Made by a program: the position numbers and the translations under genes. This document shows, one piece after another, positions 1-8,355 of a DNA stretch of 64,000 nucleotides. The DNA lies in assembly GCA_028818695.1 (NCBI GenBank), contig JAPPNK010000011.1, positions 72,572 through 136,571 of the forward strand, given 5' to 3'. The notes below the pieces were generated by a model. The model was not told the DNA's origin. It ran no database searches and saw only the letters and a list, made by a program, of their open reading frames with translations. How positions within the stretch are numbered: the stretch's first letter is position 1; each line of letters opens with the position of its first letter. The stretch comes from Candidatus Poribacteria bacterium (GTDB lineage Bacteria > Poribacteria > WGA-4E > GCA-2687025).

Positions 1-645
1 AAGGCGGTTGAGCTGGAAGCGGATGTCGCGCCGCATTTCGGGGGCGGGAATCCGTATGCTGTCGTTTATAACAACCGCGGCGCCGCTAACTCTGAAATAG
101 GCTGTCATGGTCATGACAAGGCGATTGGCGATCTTAACAAGGCAATCGATCTGAGTCCAGACGATGCGGAATCCTACTACAACCGAGGCGCCGCTTACAA
201 TGATCTGGAGCAATACGACAAGGCGATTTCGGACTATAGTAAAGCCATTGATCTGGAACCGGAGCGCGCCATTTACTACATCAACCGAGGACGCGCTTAC
301 AATTTAATAGACAACAACGGCAGAGCGATTGACGATTTTGACAGGGCGGTTGAAATCAACCCCGACAGCAGCGAAGCGTATCTCTCCCGGGCGACGGTTT
401 ACTTAGAGCTGCGCGAATTGGACAGGGCTGTTGAAGATATCAACAAGGCGTTAGCGCTCAACCCACGCGGCCCCGGCGCAAAAACGGTTCATTATTTAGT
501 CCGCGCGGAAGCGCGCTTTAAACAACGCAAGCTTTACAAGGCATTTGCAGACCTGTGGAACGCCTTAGCGAGACTTCCCCTGTCTTTATTTCAGCGGGAG
601 TCTGACGAAGACGCTGTATTGGGAAGCGGTAGCGCGCGGCATTAA
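1..645 (+). CDS. TPR-repeat protein, 5' partial
   Basis: Frame 1 is open from the first base of the window to the TAA at 643-645 (214 codons), so the start lies upstream of the window. The translation is a run of about five 34-residue tetratricopeptide repeats with the usual pattern (YNRGAAY...DKAI.D..KAI.L.P). TPR arrays are protein-binding scaffolds; no catalytic domain or membrane segment is visible in the part present. A second, shorter TPR gene follows after 19 bp on the same strand, so the two probably share a transcript. The partner and function cannot be told from the sequence. Confidence 0.85.
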   Translation, partial: KAVELEADVAPHFGGGNPYAVVYNNRGAANSEIGCHGHDKAIGDLNKAIDLSPDDAESYYNRGAAYNDLEQYDKAISDYSKAIDLEPERAIYYINRGRAYNLIDNNGRAIDDFDRAVEINPDSSEAYLSRATVYLELRELDRAVEDINKALALNPRGPGAKTVHYLVRAEARFKQRKLYKAFADLWNALARLPLSLFQRESDEDAVLGSGSARH

Positions 646-664
646 GAATGAAAAGACGGAGGCG

Positions 665-1141
665 ATGGCGCATCAAAACGAAGCTGAATTGATTGAGGCG
701 GTGGAAACGGCGGAGGGGCATATCCGCCGCGGGAACAGCTACTACGAGTCTGGGAAGTTTGAGGAAGCGGTCGCCGAATTCAGCAAAGCGATCGAGCTGG
801 AGCCTATTCTCACGCCTCTTTTTACGCGCGACAATCTGTATTTCATCATTTACCTCATTCGCGGCGACGCTTACAAGAAACTCAGCGAGCATGACAAGGC
901 GGTTGCCGACTACGACAAGGCGATTGAGCTGGAGCCTGACGACCCGATAAATTACATCAGCCGATGCTCCGCTTACGTTGCGCTTGGAAAGTTTCGAAAA
1001 GCGGCTGCAGACATGGATAAGGCGATTGATCTGGAGCCTGACGACGCGGTAAACTACATCATACGCGCGATTGTCAACTTTAGACAATTCAAACTCCTCA
1101 AGGCGGTTGCGGACGCGCGGCAATTTTTTAAACGGCGGTAG
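665..1141 (+). CDS. Small TPR-repeat protein
   Basis: A 158-residue protein made almost wholly of three TPR units (residues about 14-145; motifs such as YYESGKFEEAVAEFSKAIEL and HDKAVADYDKAIELEPDD). There is no signal peptide or membrane segment, so it is probably cytoplasmic. The ATG at 665 lies 19 bp after the stop of the upstream TPR gene, with GGAGG at 658-662, close to the start. It looks like a duplicated, shortened relative of its upstream neighbour. Binding partner unknown. Confidence 0.8.
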   Translation: MAHQNEAELIEAVETAEGHIRRGNSYYESGKFEEAVAEFSKAIELEPILTPLFTRDNLYFIIYLIRGDAYKKLSEHDKAVADYDKAIELEPDDPINYISRCSAYVALGKFRKAAADMDKAIDLEPDDAVNYIIRAIVNFRQFKLLKAVADARQFFKRR

Positions 1142-1219
1142 ATACGGCGGGCGCGGACGTTCAAGCAAAAAACGGGCATCCGCCTTCCCGCTCATCCGCT
1201 TCGCGCTCCCCAGGATCTC

Positions 1220-1411
1220 TGACCTCATGCATAAAGTTGGGGCGCCATGACAATAGATCCGCGACGACCAGCGGAAAGCCCCCGATCCGCCCGTCGCCAT
1301 TCCCTCGAAAGCCATATCCCCGTGAAAACGGGGAACGGGTAGGGAATCCAGAGTCCAACAGACGACGTCCGCATTCGCATGTCGACATATCCCAATTAAA
1401 GCCTTAAGGTC
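1220..1411 (+). mobile_element. MITE-like inverted-repeat element, copy 1 (degenerate)
   Basis: This non-coding stretch begins TGACCTCATGCATAAAGTTG and ends CCCAATTAAAGCCTTAAGGTC, matching the ends of the better-preserved copy at 17004-17169. Inside is a CATTCCC...GGGAATCCAGA palindrome (about 1292-1352) that is split by extra sequence holding its own CCCCGTGAAAACGGGG hairpin. No target-site duplication is recognisable here and there is no transposase. The element fills most of the gap between the TPR genes and the first binding-protein gene and ends 11 bp before that gene's -35 box. Confidence 0.7.
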
Positions 1412-1422
1412 GCAGATAAACA

Positions 1423-1451
1423 TTGACGATTCGCCCCGCTGCCTGTATGAT
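1423..1451 (+). promoter_or_regulatory. Sigma70-type promoter for the binding-protein array
   Basis: TTGACG at 1423-1428, 17 bp, TATGAT at 1446-1451. It lies 32 bp upstream of the preferred start of the first substrate-binding lipoprotein gene. Confidence 0.65.
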
Positions 1452-1483
1452 AACGCTGTACTGAATCATGCGGAGATATGCAA

Positions 1484-2668
1484 ATGCGAACGATACGGCG
1501 GCGTATGCAAGCTGCGGCTCTCTTGGCGGCCGCGCTGACCCTGGGGCTGCTCGGATGCGATCAACTTGTCAAAACGCTGGACCCTGAACCTGAGCCAAGC
1601 GCCACGCTCAAAATCGGCTTTATACAACCCAGCGGCTACTTCAACGGCTTTTCTGCCGGAGCCGAACTTGCCCGGCAAGAGCTGAATCGACAAGGCGGCG
1701 TCCTCGGTCGACAGATCGAATTCATCTACCGCGACAACCAAGGCGCCGACATCTTCCCGTCCGGCGAAGCGACTGTTCAGGCGGCGCAGGAGCTGATCGC
1801 CGATGAGGGCGTTTTCGCGCTCCTGGGCGTCATGTTCTCAGCCAACGCCATTGAGCTGGCAGAAATAACTGCGCAGACCGAAACGATACTCGTCACAAAC
1901 GCCACCTCTGCGCCCGTATCGGCTTCAAGCGAGTATGTCTTCCTGGTCGCCCCGACGACCAGCGCGCAGGGGGTTGAGCTCGCAAAATTCGCCGCCTCTG
2001 CGAAGAACCTAGACGCGCAGACGGCCGCCCTTCTTCTTCAAGCGGACGACCTCTACTCAAATATTCTCGCCGATTCGTTCACCGCCAACTTTGAAGCGCT
2101 GGGCGGAACGGTCGCGGCGCGCGCCAGCTACGAAGTCGGAAGCCGCGACTTCTCCGAGCCGATCGGGCGCATCTTAGCCGCGAACCCTGATGTGATCTTG
2201 GCGACCAGCTTCGCGCCGGAGGTTCCGCTCGCTATACAACAGGCGCGCGAAGCGGGGTATGAAGGCGACTTCATCGGCGGCTCCGGCTGGTTTGTCCCCG
2301 ACGATTTCTTGAACACATTGGACGACAACGCCCCGTTGAACGGCTCCTTCTTTACGTCCAACTATTCCGGCGGGGCGCCGTCAGCGGGCGTTCAGCATTT
2401 CGTCCGCCTTTACGAAGCGGTATACGGCGAGCCGCCGTCAGGCAAGGCGCCGAAGGGGTACGATGCGATGACGCTGCTTGCGCAGGCGATAGAGCGGGCA
2501 GGCAGCCTGGACTCGCGCGCTGTGCGGGACGCGCTTGCCGCGGCGACCGACTATGAGGGCGCCACCTCCATTGTCCGTTTCAACGAAGACCGCCAGCCTG
2601 TCAAAGCGATCGTCCTCCAGACGATACAGGACGGCGAAATGCGTTTTTACCAGCTACTGACTCCGTAA
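1484..2668 (+). CDS. LivK-type substrate-binding lipoprotein 1
   Basis: A type I periplasmic binding protein (branched-chain amino acid/amide family, Peripla_BP_6), 394 residues. A signal peptide ends in the lipobox LGLLGC, so the mature protein is probably lipid-anchored in the envelope. Family landmarks are LKIGFIQPSG at the start of lobe 1, GGVLGRQIEF, the FALLGVMFSANAIEL segment (usually GPxxS, ligand-binding) and FAPEVPLAIQQAREAGYEG in lobe 2. I chose the ATG at 1484 over the one at 1478 because GGAG at 1472-1475 is well spaced only for 1484. It is first of seven tandem paralogues and most like the fourth (both end FYQLL-x-P). Ligand unknown; no transporter genes adjoin. Confidence 0.88.
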   Translation: MRTIRRRMQAAALLAAALTLGLLGCDQLVKTLDPEPEPSATLKIGFIQPSGYFNGFSAGAELARQELNRQGGVLGRQIEFIYRDNQGADIFPSGEATVQAAQELIADEGVFALLGVMFSANAIELAEITAQTETILVTNATSAPVSASSEYVFLVAPTTSAQGVELAKFAASAKNLDAQTAALLLQADDLYSNILADSFTANFEALGGTVAARASYEVGSRDFSEPIGRILAANPDVILATSFAPEVPLAIQQAREAGYEGDFIGGSGWFVPDDFLNTLDDNAPLNGSFFTSNYSGGAPSAGVQHFVRLYEAVYGEPPSGKAPKGYDAMTLLAQAIERAGSLDSRAVRDALAAATDYEGATSIVRFNEDRQPVKAIVLQTIQDGEMRFYQLLTP

Positions 2669-2683
2669 ACCGAAGGGTATCCA

Positions 2684-3955
2684 ATGAACGCAAAAAAAAC
2701 CGCAAAAACGGGCGCTATCGCTGCCCTTGCGGCGGCTCTCGGCATTTTCATCGCCGCCGGATGCGACACGCTGCTCGACGCGATTGACCCCGAACCGCCC
2801 AAACCTGTTCAGGGCGAAACGATCAAGATCGGGCTGATTTTTCCTGCCGACCCCTCTTATCCTGCCCGCGCTTTTCTCCAAGGCGCCTGGATCGCTCTCA
2901 ATGAGATCAACGACAGCGGCGGCATTCTTGGCAAGCAGGTTGAACTCATCGTCCGCGACAACCTAGGGACCGACCCATACCCGACCGCCGCCTCCACCAT
3001 TGATACGGCGCGCGACCTGATCATAAACGAAGGCGTGACGGCGATCGTCGGACCCGTCTTTTCAACGAACTCCATCGCTCTCGGCCAGGCGTTGACGCAG
3101 GCGGGCGAAACGACCCCGTTCATCCCGGCGTCCACGTCCCCCATCGTGACGCAGAGTTACACCCATACGGCGCTGGTAAGCGCGAATATTCCGCTCCATT
3201 CGACGATTCTTTCCGACTTTGCGCGCTCGGGGCTAAAAGCGGACACAGCCGCCATCCTTGCGCAGGAGGAGGACGCTTACTCCCAGCTGTTGACATCCAC
3301 CTTTATGGAGTTGTTTGAAGCGGACGGCGGAACCGTCGTTTCTGCCGAAACCTATGCTGTCGAAACGGTCGACTTTTCGGCGAATGTGGAAACGCTGCTC
3401 GCCGGCGGCTCCGACGTCTGTTTCTTAACAAGCTTTCCGCCGGCGGTTCCGCTCATCATCGACCAGGCGCGCGCCGCCGGCTATGAGGGCGTCTTCATCG
3501 GCGCGAACGGATGGGACGTCCAAGCTGCGTTCTACTCCGTCTTGGACGACAACTCGGTTCTGGACGGCTCCTATTTCACGACCGACTTTTCCCCGGACAA
3601 CCCCTTCATAAGTCCTGGGCCGCCGGCTGTGCCGCCGCAGTTTGCTGCCGTATATGAAGCCTCTTATGGCGTCCCCGCCGACAGCCTAGCGGGGAACGGG
3701 TTCGACGCGATGTCGGTTCTCGCGCAGGCGATTCAAACGGCAGGGGCAAACGGGGCGGAACCCACGGACGACGCGATCCTGCAAGCCTTGACAGCGATAC
3801 GCGGATACCGCGGCGCGACCGAAATCTCCCATTTTGACGAGAACAGGCTTGCGGTTAAAGATCTTATCATCATGAGGATTCAGGACGGCGCGTCCGCGAT
3901 TCATGATCTATGGGACAACCCGCTCAAGGGATCCGATCCGCCGGCGTCCGATTAA
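2684..3955 (+). CDS. LivK-type substrate-binding lipoprotein 2
   Basis: A 423-residue type I periplasmic binding protein with lipobox IAAGC (Cys27). It keeps VGPVFSTNSIALG, the family's ligand-contact loop, and FPPAVPLIIDQARAAGYEG in the second lobe. The start is fixed by GAAGGG at 2672-2677, six bases before the ATG, and it follows gene 1 after only 15 bp, so the two are cotranscribed. It is nearly a twin of gene 3, with long identical stretches even at DNA level, pointing to a recent duplication. The main difference is a short Pro-rich insertion (NPFISPGPPAVPPQ) near residue 310. The ligand cannot be predicted. Confidence 0.88.
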   Translation: MNAKKTAKTGAIAALAAALGIFIAAGCDTLLDAIDPEPPKPVQGETIKIGLIFPADPSYPARAFLQGAWIALNEINDSGGILGKQVELIVRDNLGTDPYPTAASTIDTARDLIINEGVTAIVGPVFSTNSIALGQALTQAGETTPFIPASTSPIVTQSYTHTALVSANIPLHSTILSDFARSGLKADTAAILAQEEDAYSQLLTSTFMELFEADGGTVVSAETYAVETVDFSANVETLLAGGSDVCFLTSFPPAVPLIIDQARAAGYEGVFIGANGWDVQAAFYSVLDDNSVLDGSYFTTDFSPDNPFISPGPPAVPPQFAAVYEASYGVPADSLAGNGFDAMSVLAQAIQTAGANGAEPTDDAILQALTAIRGYRGATEISHFDENRLAVKDLIIMRIQDGASAIHDLWDNPLKGSDPPASD

Positions 3956-4007
3956 CGAATTGCGTCCCAGCCCATTTTGGGCATAGTAAGAGACGGCGCT
4001 CATGAAA

Positions 4008-4038
4008 TTTGAAAACGGAGGAGCGCTCAGTTTTCAAA
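4008..4038. repeat. 9-bp inverted repeat upstream of binding-protein gene 3
   Basis: TTTGAAAAC (4008-4016) and GTTTTCAAA (4030-4038) are perfect inverted arms around 13 bases, in the gap between binding-protein genes 2 and 3. There is no T-run, so it is not a classical terminator. It could be an operator or an mRNA stem; the sequence does not say which. Confidence 0.5.
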
Positions 4039-4075
4039 CTGCTCAATCTAGAACGCCATGTTAGAAAGGCTTCCA

Positions 4076-5317
4076 ATGAACATAAAGACAACCTCAAAAA
4101 TAGGCGTCGCCGCTGCGCTTGCGGCAGCCCTCGGCATTTTCATCGCCGCCGGATGCGACACGCTGATCGACGCGCTTGACTCTGATCCGTCCGAACCTGT
4201 TCAAGGCGAAACGATCAAGATCGGGCTGATTCAGCCTCAAGGCAACTTTCCGAGCTTCGCGCTAGGAGCCAAGCTTGCCCTTGCGCAGATCAACGCCAAC
4301 GGCGGCATTCTTGGCAAGCAGGCAGAGATTATCGAGCGCGACAACCAAGGGCAAGACCCCTACCCGACCGCCGCCTCCACCATCGATTCTGCCCGCGACC
4401 TGATCCTGAACGAAGGCGTGACGGCGATCGTCGGACCCATGTTTTCAACGAATTCCATCGCTCTTGGCCAGGCGTTGACGCAGACGGGCGGAACGACCCC
4501 GTTCCTCCCAGGGTCCACATCCCCCGTCGCGACGCAGAGTTACGCCTATACGGCGCTGGTGAGCGCAAACTTGCCGCTCCACTCCACGATTCTCTCCGAC
4601 TTTGCGCGCTCGGAGCTGATGGCAGAGACAGCGGCCATCCTCGCGCAGGAAGGGGACGCCTATTCCCAGCAGTTGACAGTCTCCTTTAAGGAGCTGTTTG
4701 AAGCGGCCGGCGGAGCCGTCGTCTCTGCCGAAACCTATGTCGTCGGAACGGTCGACTTTTCGGCGAATGTGGAAACGCTGCTTGCCGGCGGCTCCGACGT
4801 CTGTTTCTTGACAAGCTTCCCGCCGGAGGTTCCGCTCATCATTGACCAGGCGCGCGCCGCCGGCTATGAGGGCGTCTTCATCGGTCCAAACGGATGGAAC
4901 GTCCCCGCCGAATTTTACTCCGCCTTGGACGACAACTCGGTTCTGGACGGCTCCTATTTCACCATTGACTTTCTCCCGAACGAAAGCAATCCAGCGGCGC
5001 AGCAGTTCGCAGCCGCATATGAAGCCGTTTACGGCATGCCCGCTGACAGCTTCGCAGGGAACGGGTTCGATGCGATGTCGGTTCTCGCCCAGGCGATTGA
5101 AGCGGCAGGGGCTGTTGGCTCAGAAAACGCCAACGACGCGATCATGAGCGCTATCGCTGCGATACGCGATTACCGCGGCGCGACCTACATCTCCCACTTT
5201 GACGAGAACAGGCTCGCCGTGAAAGACCTTGTCATCATGAGGATTCAGGACGGATCGTCCATGTTCTACTCGGTCTGGGACAATCCAAACAAAGGAGCCG
5301 ATCCCGGCGATGAATAA
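4076..5317 (+). CDS. LivK-type substrate-binding lipoprotein 3
   Basis: A 413-residue periplasmic binding protein, sister of gene 2, with an almost identical signal peptide and lipobox (IAAGC, Cys27). VGPMFSTNSIALG and FPPEVPLIIDQARAAGYEG mark the two lobes. The ATG at 4076 is preferred over 4058 because GAAAGG (4064-4069) sits six bases before it and the signal peptide then matches that of gene 2. It is separated from gene 2 by 120 bp containing an inverted repeat, so it may be transcribed with genes 1-2 or partly on its own. Ligand unknown. Confidence 0.87.
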   Translation: MNIKTTSKIGVAAALAAALGIFIAAGCDTLIDALDSDPSEPVQGETIKIGLIQPQGNFPSFALGAKLALAQINANGGILGKQAEIIERDNQGQDPYPTAASTIDSARDLILNEGVTAIVGPMFSTNSIALGQALTQTGGTTPFLPGSTSPVATQSYAYTALVSANLPLHSTILSDFARSELMAETAAILAQEGDAYSQQLTVSFKELFEAAGGAVVSAETYVVGTVDFSANVETLLAGGSDVCFLTSFPPEVPLIIDQARAAGYEGVFIGPNGWNVPAEFYSALDDNSVLDGSYFTIDFLPNESNPAAQQFAAAYEAVYGMPADSFAGNGFDAMSVLAQAIEAAGAVGSENANDAIMSAIAAIRDYRGATYISHFDENRLAVKDLVIMRIQDGSSMFYSVWDNPNKGADPGDE

Positions 5318-5377
5318 GCGCCGCAACAGAGCCGACAAAGCGGCCGGCGGAACGACCCAAGCAGACGACCGCAATTC

Positions 5378-5421
5378 AAGAAGAAACGGGGGAGCTCCGC
5401 AGTTCCGTCGTTTCTCCTCTT
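5378..5421 (+). terminator. Possible weak terminator after binding-protein gene 3
   Basis: AAGAAGAAACG (5378-5388) pairs imperfectly with CGTTTCTCCTCTT (5409-5421); seven bases nearest the loop (AGAAACG/CGTTTCT) pair perfectly. The U-tract is poor. Its place between gene 3 and the promoter of gene 4 makes a terminator plausible. Confidence 0.35.
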
Positions 5422-5491
5422 AAAAGCGGTAAGACCGCAAAGATACAGGCGCAAGGCGATGTTGTCCCAGCTCAACGCCGACATCAAGCGG

Positions 5492-5520
5492 TTGCGGGGG
5501 TCTCAACTTTGCGCTATGAT
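5492..5520 (+). promoter_or_regulatory. Sigma70-type promoter for binding-protein genes 4-5
   Basis: TTGCGG at 5492-5497, 17 bp, TATGAT at 5515-5520. The start codon of gene 4 follows 63 bp later, which opens a second transcription unit inside the array. Confidence 0.6.
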
Positions 5521-5583
5521 TGAAAGCGGCCGTTCTCTGAAGGAGGCGGATGTCATAACGATTTAAGACAAAGAAAGATAGCC

Positions 5584-6765
5584 ATGTTTGCAAGACAGCG
5601 CGTTCTCAACCTCGTCGCCGCCGCGGCTTTCGCGGCGGTTGCCATGACAGGCTGCGAAAAATTGGTCGATACCCTTGACCCAGACCCCGGCTCCAGCGAA
5701 ACCTTGAAAATAGGCGTCATCCAGCCCCATGGATATTTTGTCAGCTTTGCCCGCGGAGCGGAGCTGGCGCGTATGGAGCTGAACGCCGAAGGCGGCGTTT
5801 TAGGACGCCAGATCGAATTCATCTACCGCGACAACCAGAAAGGCTTGGTGTTTCCAACGCCCGAAAGCACGATTCAAGCGGCTGAAGAGTTGATTATCGG
5901 CGAAAAAGTGTTTGCTCTTTTAGGACCGACATTTTCGAGCAACGCGATTCATCTGGGAGATATTGCTCAACAGAGTCAGACGCCGGTCTTGGTGAACGCC
6001 ACATCCGGAGCCGTGTCGGCTTCAAGCGACTATATTTTTCTCGTCGCCGGCACGACAGGTTCTCAAGGCGAAGGCCTTGCTAAATTTGCGTTGTCGCCCG
6101 ACAATTTGGGCGCAAAGACAGCGGCAGCGCTTTTTCAAGCGGGGGATCTATACTCGGAGGTTCTGGTTGAGGCGTTCGCCGAGAAGTTTGAAGAGCTCGG
6201 CGGGAGCGTCTTGGCGCGCGAAACCTACGAGGTCGGCAGCGAAACATTCGCGGGTTCACTTCAACGGGCATTGGCTGGCAGCCCGGATGTCGTCCTGATG
6301 GCGAGCTTTGCCCCGGAGGTTCCCCTCGCCATAAACGAGGCGCGGGAAGCGGGCTATGAAGGAGTCTTTCTGGGCGGAACCGGCTGGAACGATCCCGACT
6401 CATTTTTCCATGCCTTGGAGGACAACTCGGTCTTGAACGGATCGTTCTTCACATCGAATTTTTCGGCAGAAGCGCCGGGCGAAAGCGTCCAGCGTTTTGT
6501 CGCAGGATATAAAGCCGCATACGGCACAACGCCGCCAGGTCAATCCTCAAAAGGCTACGACGCCATGAAGCTGCTGGCGCAGGCGATTGAAACGGCGGGC
6601 AAGCTGGACGCCCCCGCCGTTCGAGACGCCCTCGCCGCGACGAGCAATTATGAAGGCGCTACGGCGATTGTACGCTATAATGAGCATCGGCAGCCTCTGA
6701 AAGAGATTGTTATTATGACAATTCAAAACGGAGAATCAACATTTTACCAGCTGCTTGCGCCCTAA
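5584..6765 (+). CDS. LivK-type substrate-binding lipoprotein 4
   Basis: A 393-residue type I periplasmic binding protein with lipobox AMTGC (Cys24). Its lobe-1 contact region reads FALLGPTFSSNAIHLG, followed by VNATSGAVSASSDYIFLVAG, a version shared only with gene 1; the other five have a PxxPGxTS-type sequence there. Lobe 2 has FAPEVPLAINEAREAGYEG. It has its own promoter at 5492-5520 and gene 5 starts 31 bp after its stop, so genes 4-5 probably form one unit. Only a weak ribosome site (AAAGA) precedes the ATG. Ligand unknown. Confidence 0.88.
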   Translation: MFARQRVLNLVAAAAFAAVAMTGCEKLVDTLDPDPGSSETLKIGVIQPHGYFVSFARGAELARMELNAEGGVLGRQIEFIYRDNQKGLVFPTPESTIQAAEELIIGEKVFALLGPTFSSNAIHLGDIAQQSQTPVLVNATSGAVSASSDYIFLVAGTTGSQGEGLAKFALSPDNLGAKTAAALFQAGDLYSEVLVEAFAEKFEELGGSVLARETYEVGSETFAGSLQRALAGSPDVVLMASFAPEVPLAINEAREAGYEGVFLGGTGWNDPDSFFHALEDNSVLNGSFFTSNFSAEAPGESVQRFVAGYKAAYGTTPPGQSSKGYDAMKLLAQAIETAGKLDAPAVRDALAATSNYEGATAIVRYNEHRQPLKEIVIMTIQNGESTFYQLLAP

Positions 6766-6796
6766 ACCAAAGCGCAAAACACCGAAAGGAACGCGC

Positions 6797-8104
6797 ATGA
6801 AAGCGAAAATGCGAACGCTCATTGCAATCTTCTCATCCCTCTTCCTCGCCGCGGCATTGACAAGCTGCGACGACCTTCGATCCATCCTTGACCCTGACAT
6901 GGAGACGCCGACAGCTCCCACTTTGAAAATTGGCATCATCCAGCCTTCTCAGTACTACATCGGCTTCCTCCATGCAGCCGAACTGGCGCGCCAAGAAATC
7001 AACGCCGGAGGCGGCGTCCTCGGCAGACAAATTGAGTTCGTCATGCGCGACAACCAAGGATCGGACATTTTCCCCACGCCCGAAAAAACCATTGAAGCGG
7101 CGCATGACCTGATCGCCAATGAAGGCGTCGCGGCGATTCTAGGACCCATTTTCTCCACCAACTCCATCGCAATGGGCAACGCCCTGACTGAAGCGGGCTT
7201 AGCCGTGCCGCTGCTTCCGGGGTCCACATCCCCGGTCGTCACGCAAACGCATTCGCATTTCGTACTCGCCGCGTCGAACAACCATCTCCATGCGACTGTT
7301 CTTGCCCAGTTCGCGGCGATGGAGCTGGGCGCTGAGACCGTCGGCGTCTCCCTGCAGGCGGGCGACGTCTACTCGGAAGTTGTGACGCGCGCGTTTGTGG
7401 ACGACTTTCGCAGCGTCGGCGGCAATGTGAGCTCCATCGCTAGCTATGAGGTGGGAACGCGCGACTTATCAGCGCAGATTCAGGTGCTAATGGACGACAA
7501 TCCAGACGCCATTTTCCTCCCCAGCTTCGCGCCTGAAGCTCCTCTGTTCATTCAACAGGCGCGCGCGGCGGGCTACGAAGGCGTCTTCATCGGAGCCGAC
7601 GGATGGGACGACGCATTGCAGTTCTACTCCACGCTGGACGACAACGCCCCGCTCAACGGCTCCTACTACACAACCAACTACTTCCCCGGCGGAGACGATC
7701 CGACCGCAAATGCGTTTGGAGACGCTTTCATGAGCGCTTACGGCGTCATCGCCGATGGCATCGCCGCCAACGGATACGACTCCCTGATGCTGCTCGCCAA
7801 AGCGATTGAAGCCGCCGGAGGAGGCGAAACACACGACGGCATGGACGACGGAATGTACGGCGACGATTCGATGATGTCCATGGAGATGCCCCACGCCGAC
7901 GCCGTTCTCGATGCGCTGGTTTCGATTGAAGGCTACCGCGGCGCGACCGCCATCTCCCATTTCGATGAAAATCGAATGGCAGTGAAAGACCTTATCATCT
8001 TGAAGATTCAAGACGGCATGCCCACGTTCCATTCCATATGGACGAATATGCAGGGCGGCGAAGGAAATGGCGGCGGATACGACGACGGCAATCCCAACGA
8101 GTAA
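6797..8104 (+). CDS. LivK-type substrate-binding lipoprotein 5, with Met/Asp-rich insert
   Basis: A 435-residue periplasmic binding protein with lipobox ALTSC (Cys24). The ATG at 6797 is chosen because AAAGGA (6785-6790) is well placed and the signal peptide then begins correctly; an upstream in-frame codon at 6755 lies inside gene 4. ILGPIFSTNSIAMG and FAPEAPLFIQQARAAGYEG are the family landmarks. Near residue 345 it carries an insertion rich in Met, Asp, Gly and His (HDGMDDGMYGDDSMMSMEM), longer than in genes 6 and 7. A strong terminator follows at 8132. Ligand unknown; the insert could bind metal, but that is a guess. Confidence 0.87.
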   Translation: MKAKMRTLIAIFSSLFLAAALTSCDDLRSILDPDMETPTAPTLKIGIIQPSQYYIGFLHAAELARQEINAGGGVLGRQIEFVMRDNQGSDIFPTPEKTIEAAHDLIANEGVAAILGPIFSTNSIAMGNALTEAGLAVPLLPGSTSPVVTQTHSHFVLAASNNHLHATVLAQFAAMELGAETVGVSLQAGDVYSEVVTRAFVDDFRSVGGNVSSIASYEVGTRDLSAQIQVLMDDNPDAIFLPSFAPEAPLFIQQARAAGYEGVFIGADGWDDALQFYSTLDDNAPLNGSYYTTNYFPGGDDPTANAFGDAFMSAYGVIADGIAANGYDSLMLLAKAIEAAGGGETHDGMDDGMYGDDSMMSMEMPHADAVLDALVSIEGYRGATAISHFDENRMAVKDLIILKIQDGMPTFHSIWTNMQGGEGNGGGYDDGNPNE

Positions 8105-8131
8105 ATCGACGGGGTTCATCTGAAACATTCC

Positions 8132-8176
8132 AAGAGGCGGGGCGGCTGCCTAGCTGCTCCGCCTCTTTTTCTTTTA
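8132..8176 (+). terminator. Rho-independent terminator after binding-protein gene 5
   Basis: AAGAGGCGG (8132-8140) pairs perfectly with CCGCCTCTT (8159-8167), followed by a T-rich run (TTTTTCTTTT). It closes the gene 4-5 unit. Confidence 0.8.
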
Positions 8177-8355
8177 AATCAATCCCGCTAAATTTTCCGC
8201 TCCTATCGGTTATTGATACAGCCTAGTTGAGAATGCGTTCGCCGGCGAACAGCGCTATCATGCCGCTTGGCAACGCGGGTTGTCGACTTACATTCAAAAC
8301 CATATTGACAGAGGCTGTACGACACAACGCCGATCAACCTAAGAGGAAAACGCGC

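Noticed and set aside
1-1141. One TPR gene broken by a frameshift
   Set aside because: The two frames are separated by a proper stop, an intergenic gap with GGAGG and an ATG, and each has complete repeats; two genes are the simpler reading.
5309-5422. Small frame of about 37 codons after binding-protein gene 3
   Set aside because: It starts inside the stop region of gene 3 in another frame, has a low-complexity basic product and ends at the weak hairpin; no ribosome site.
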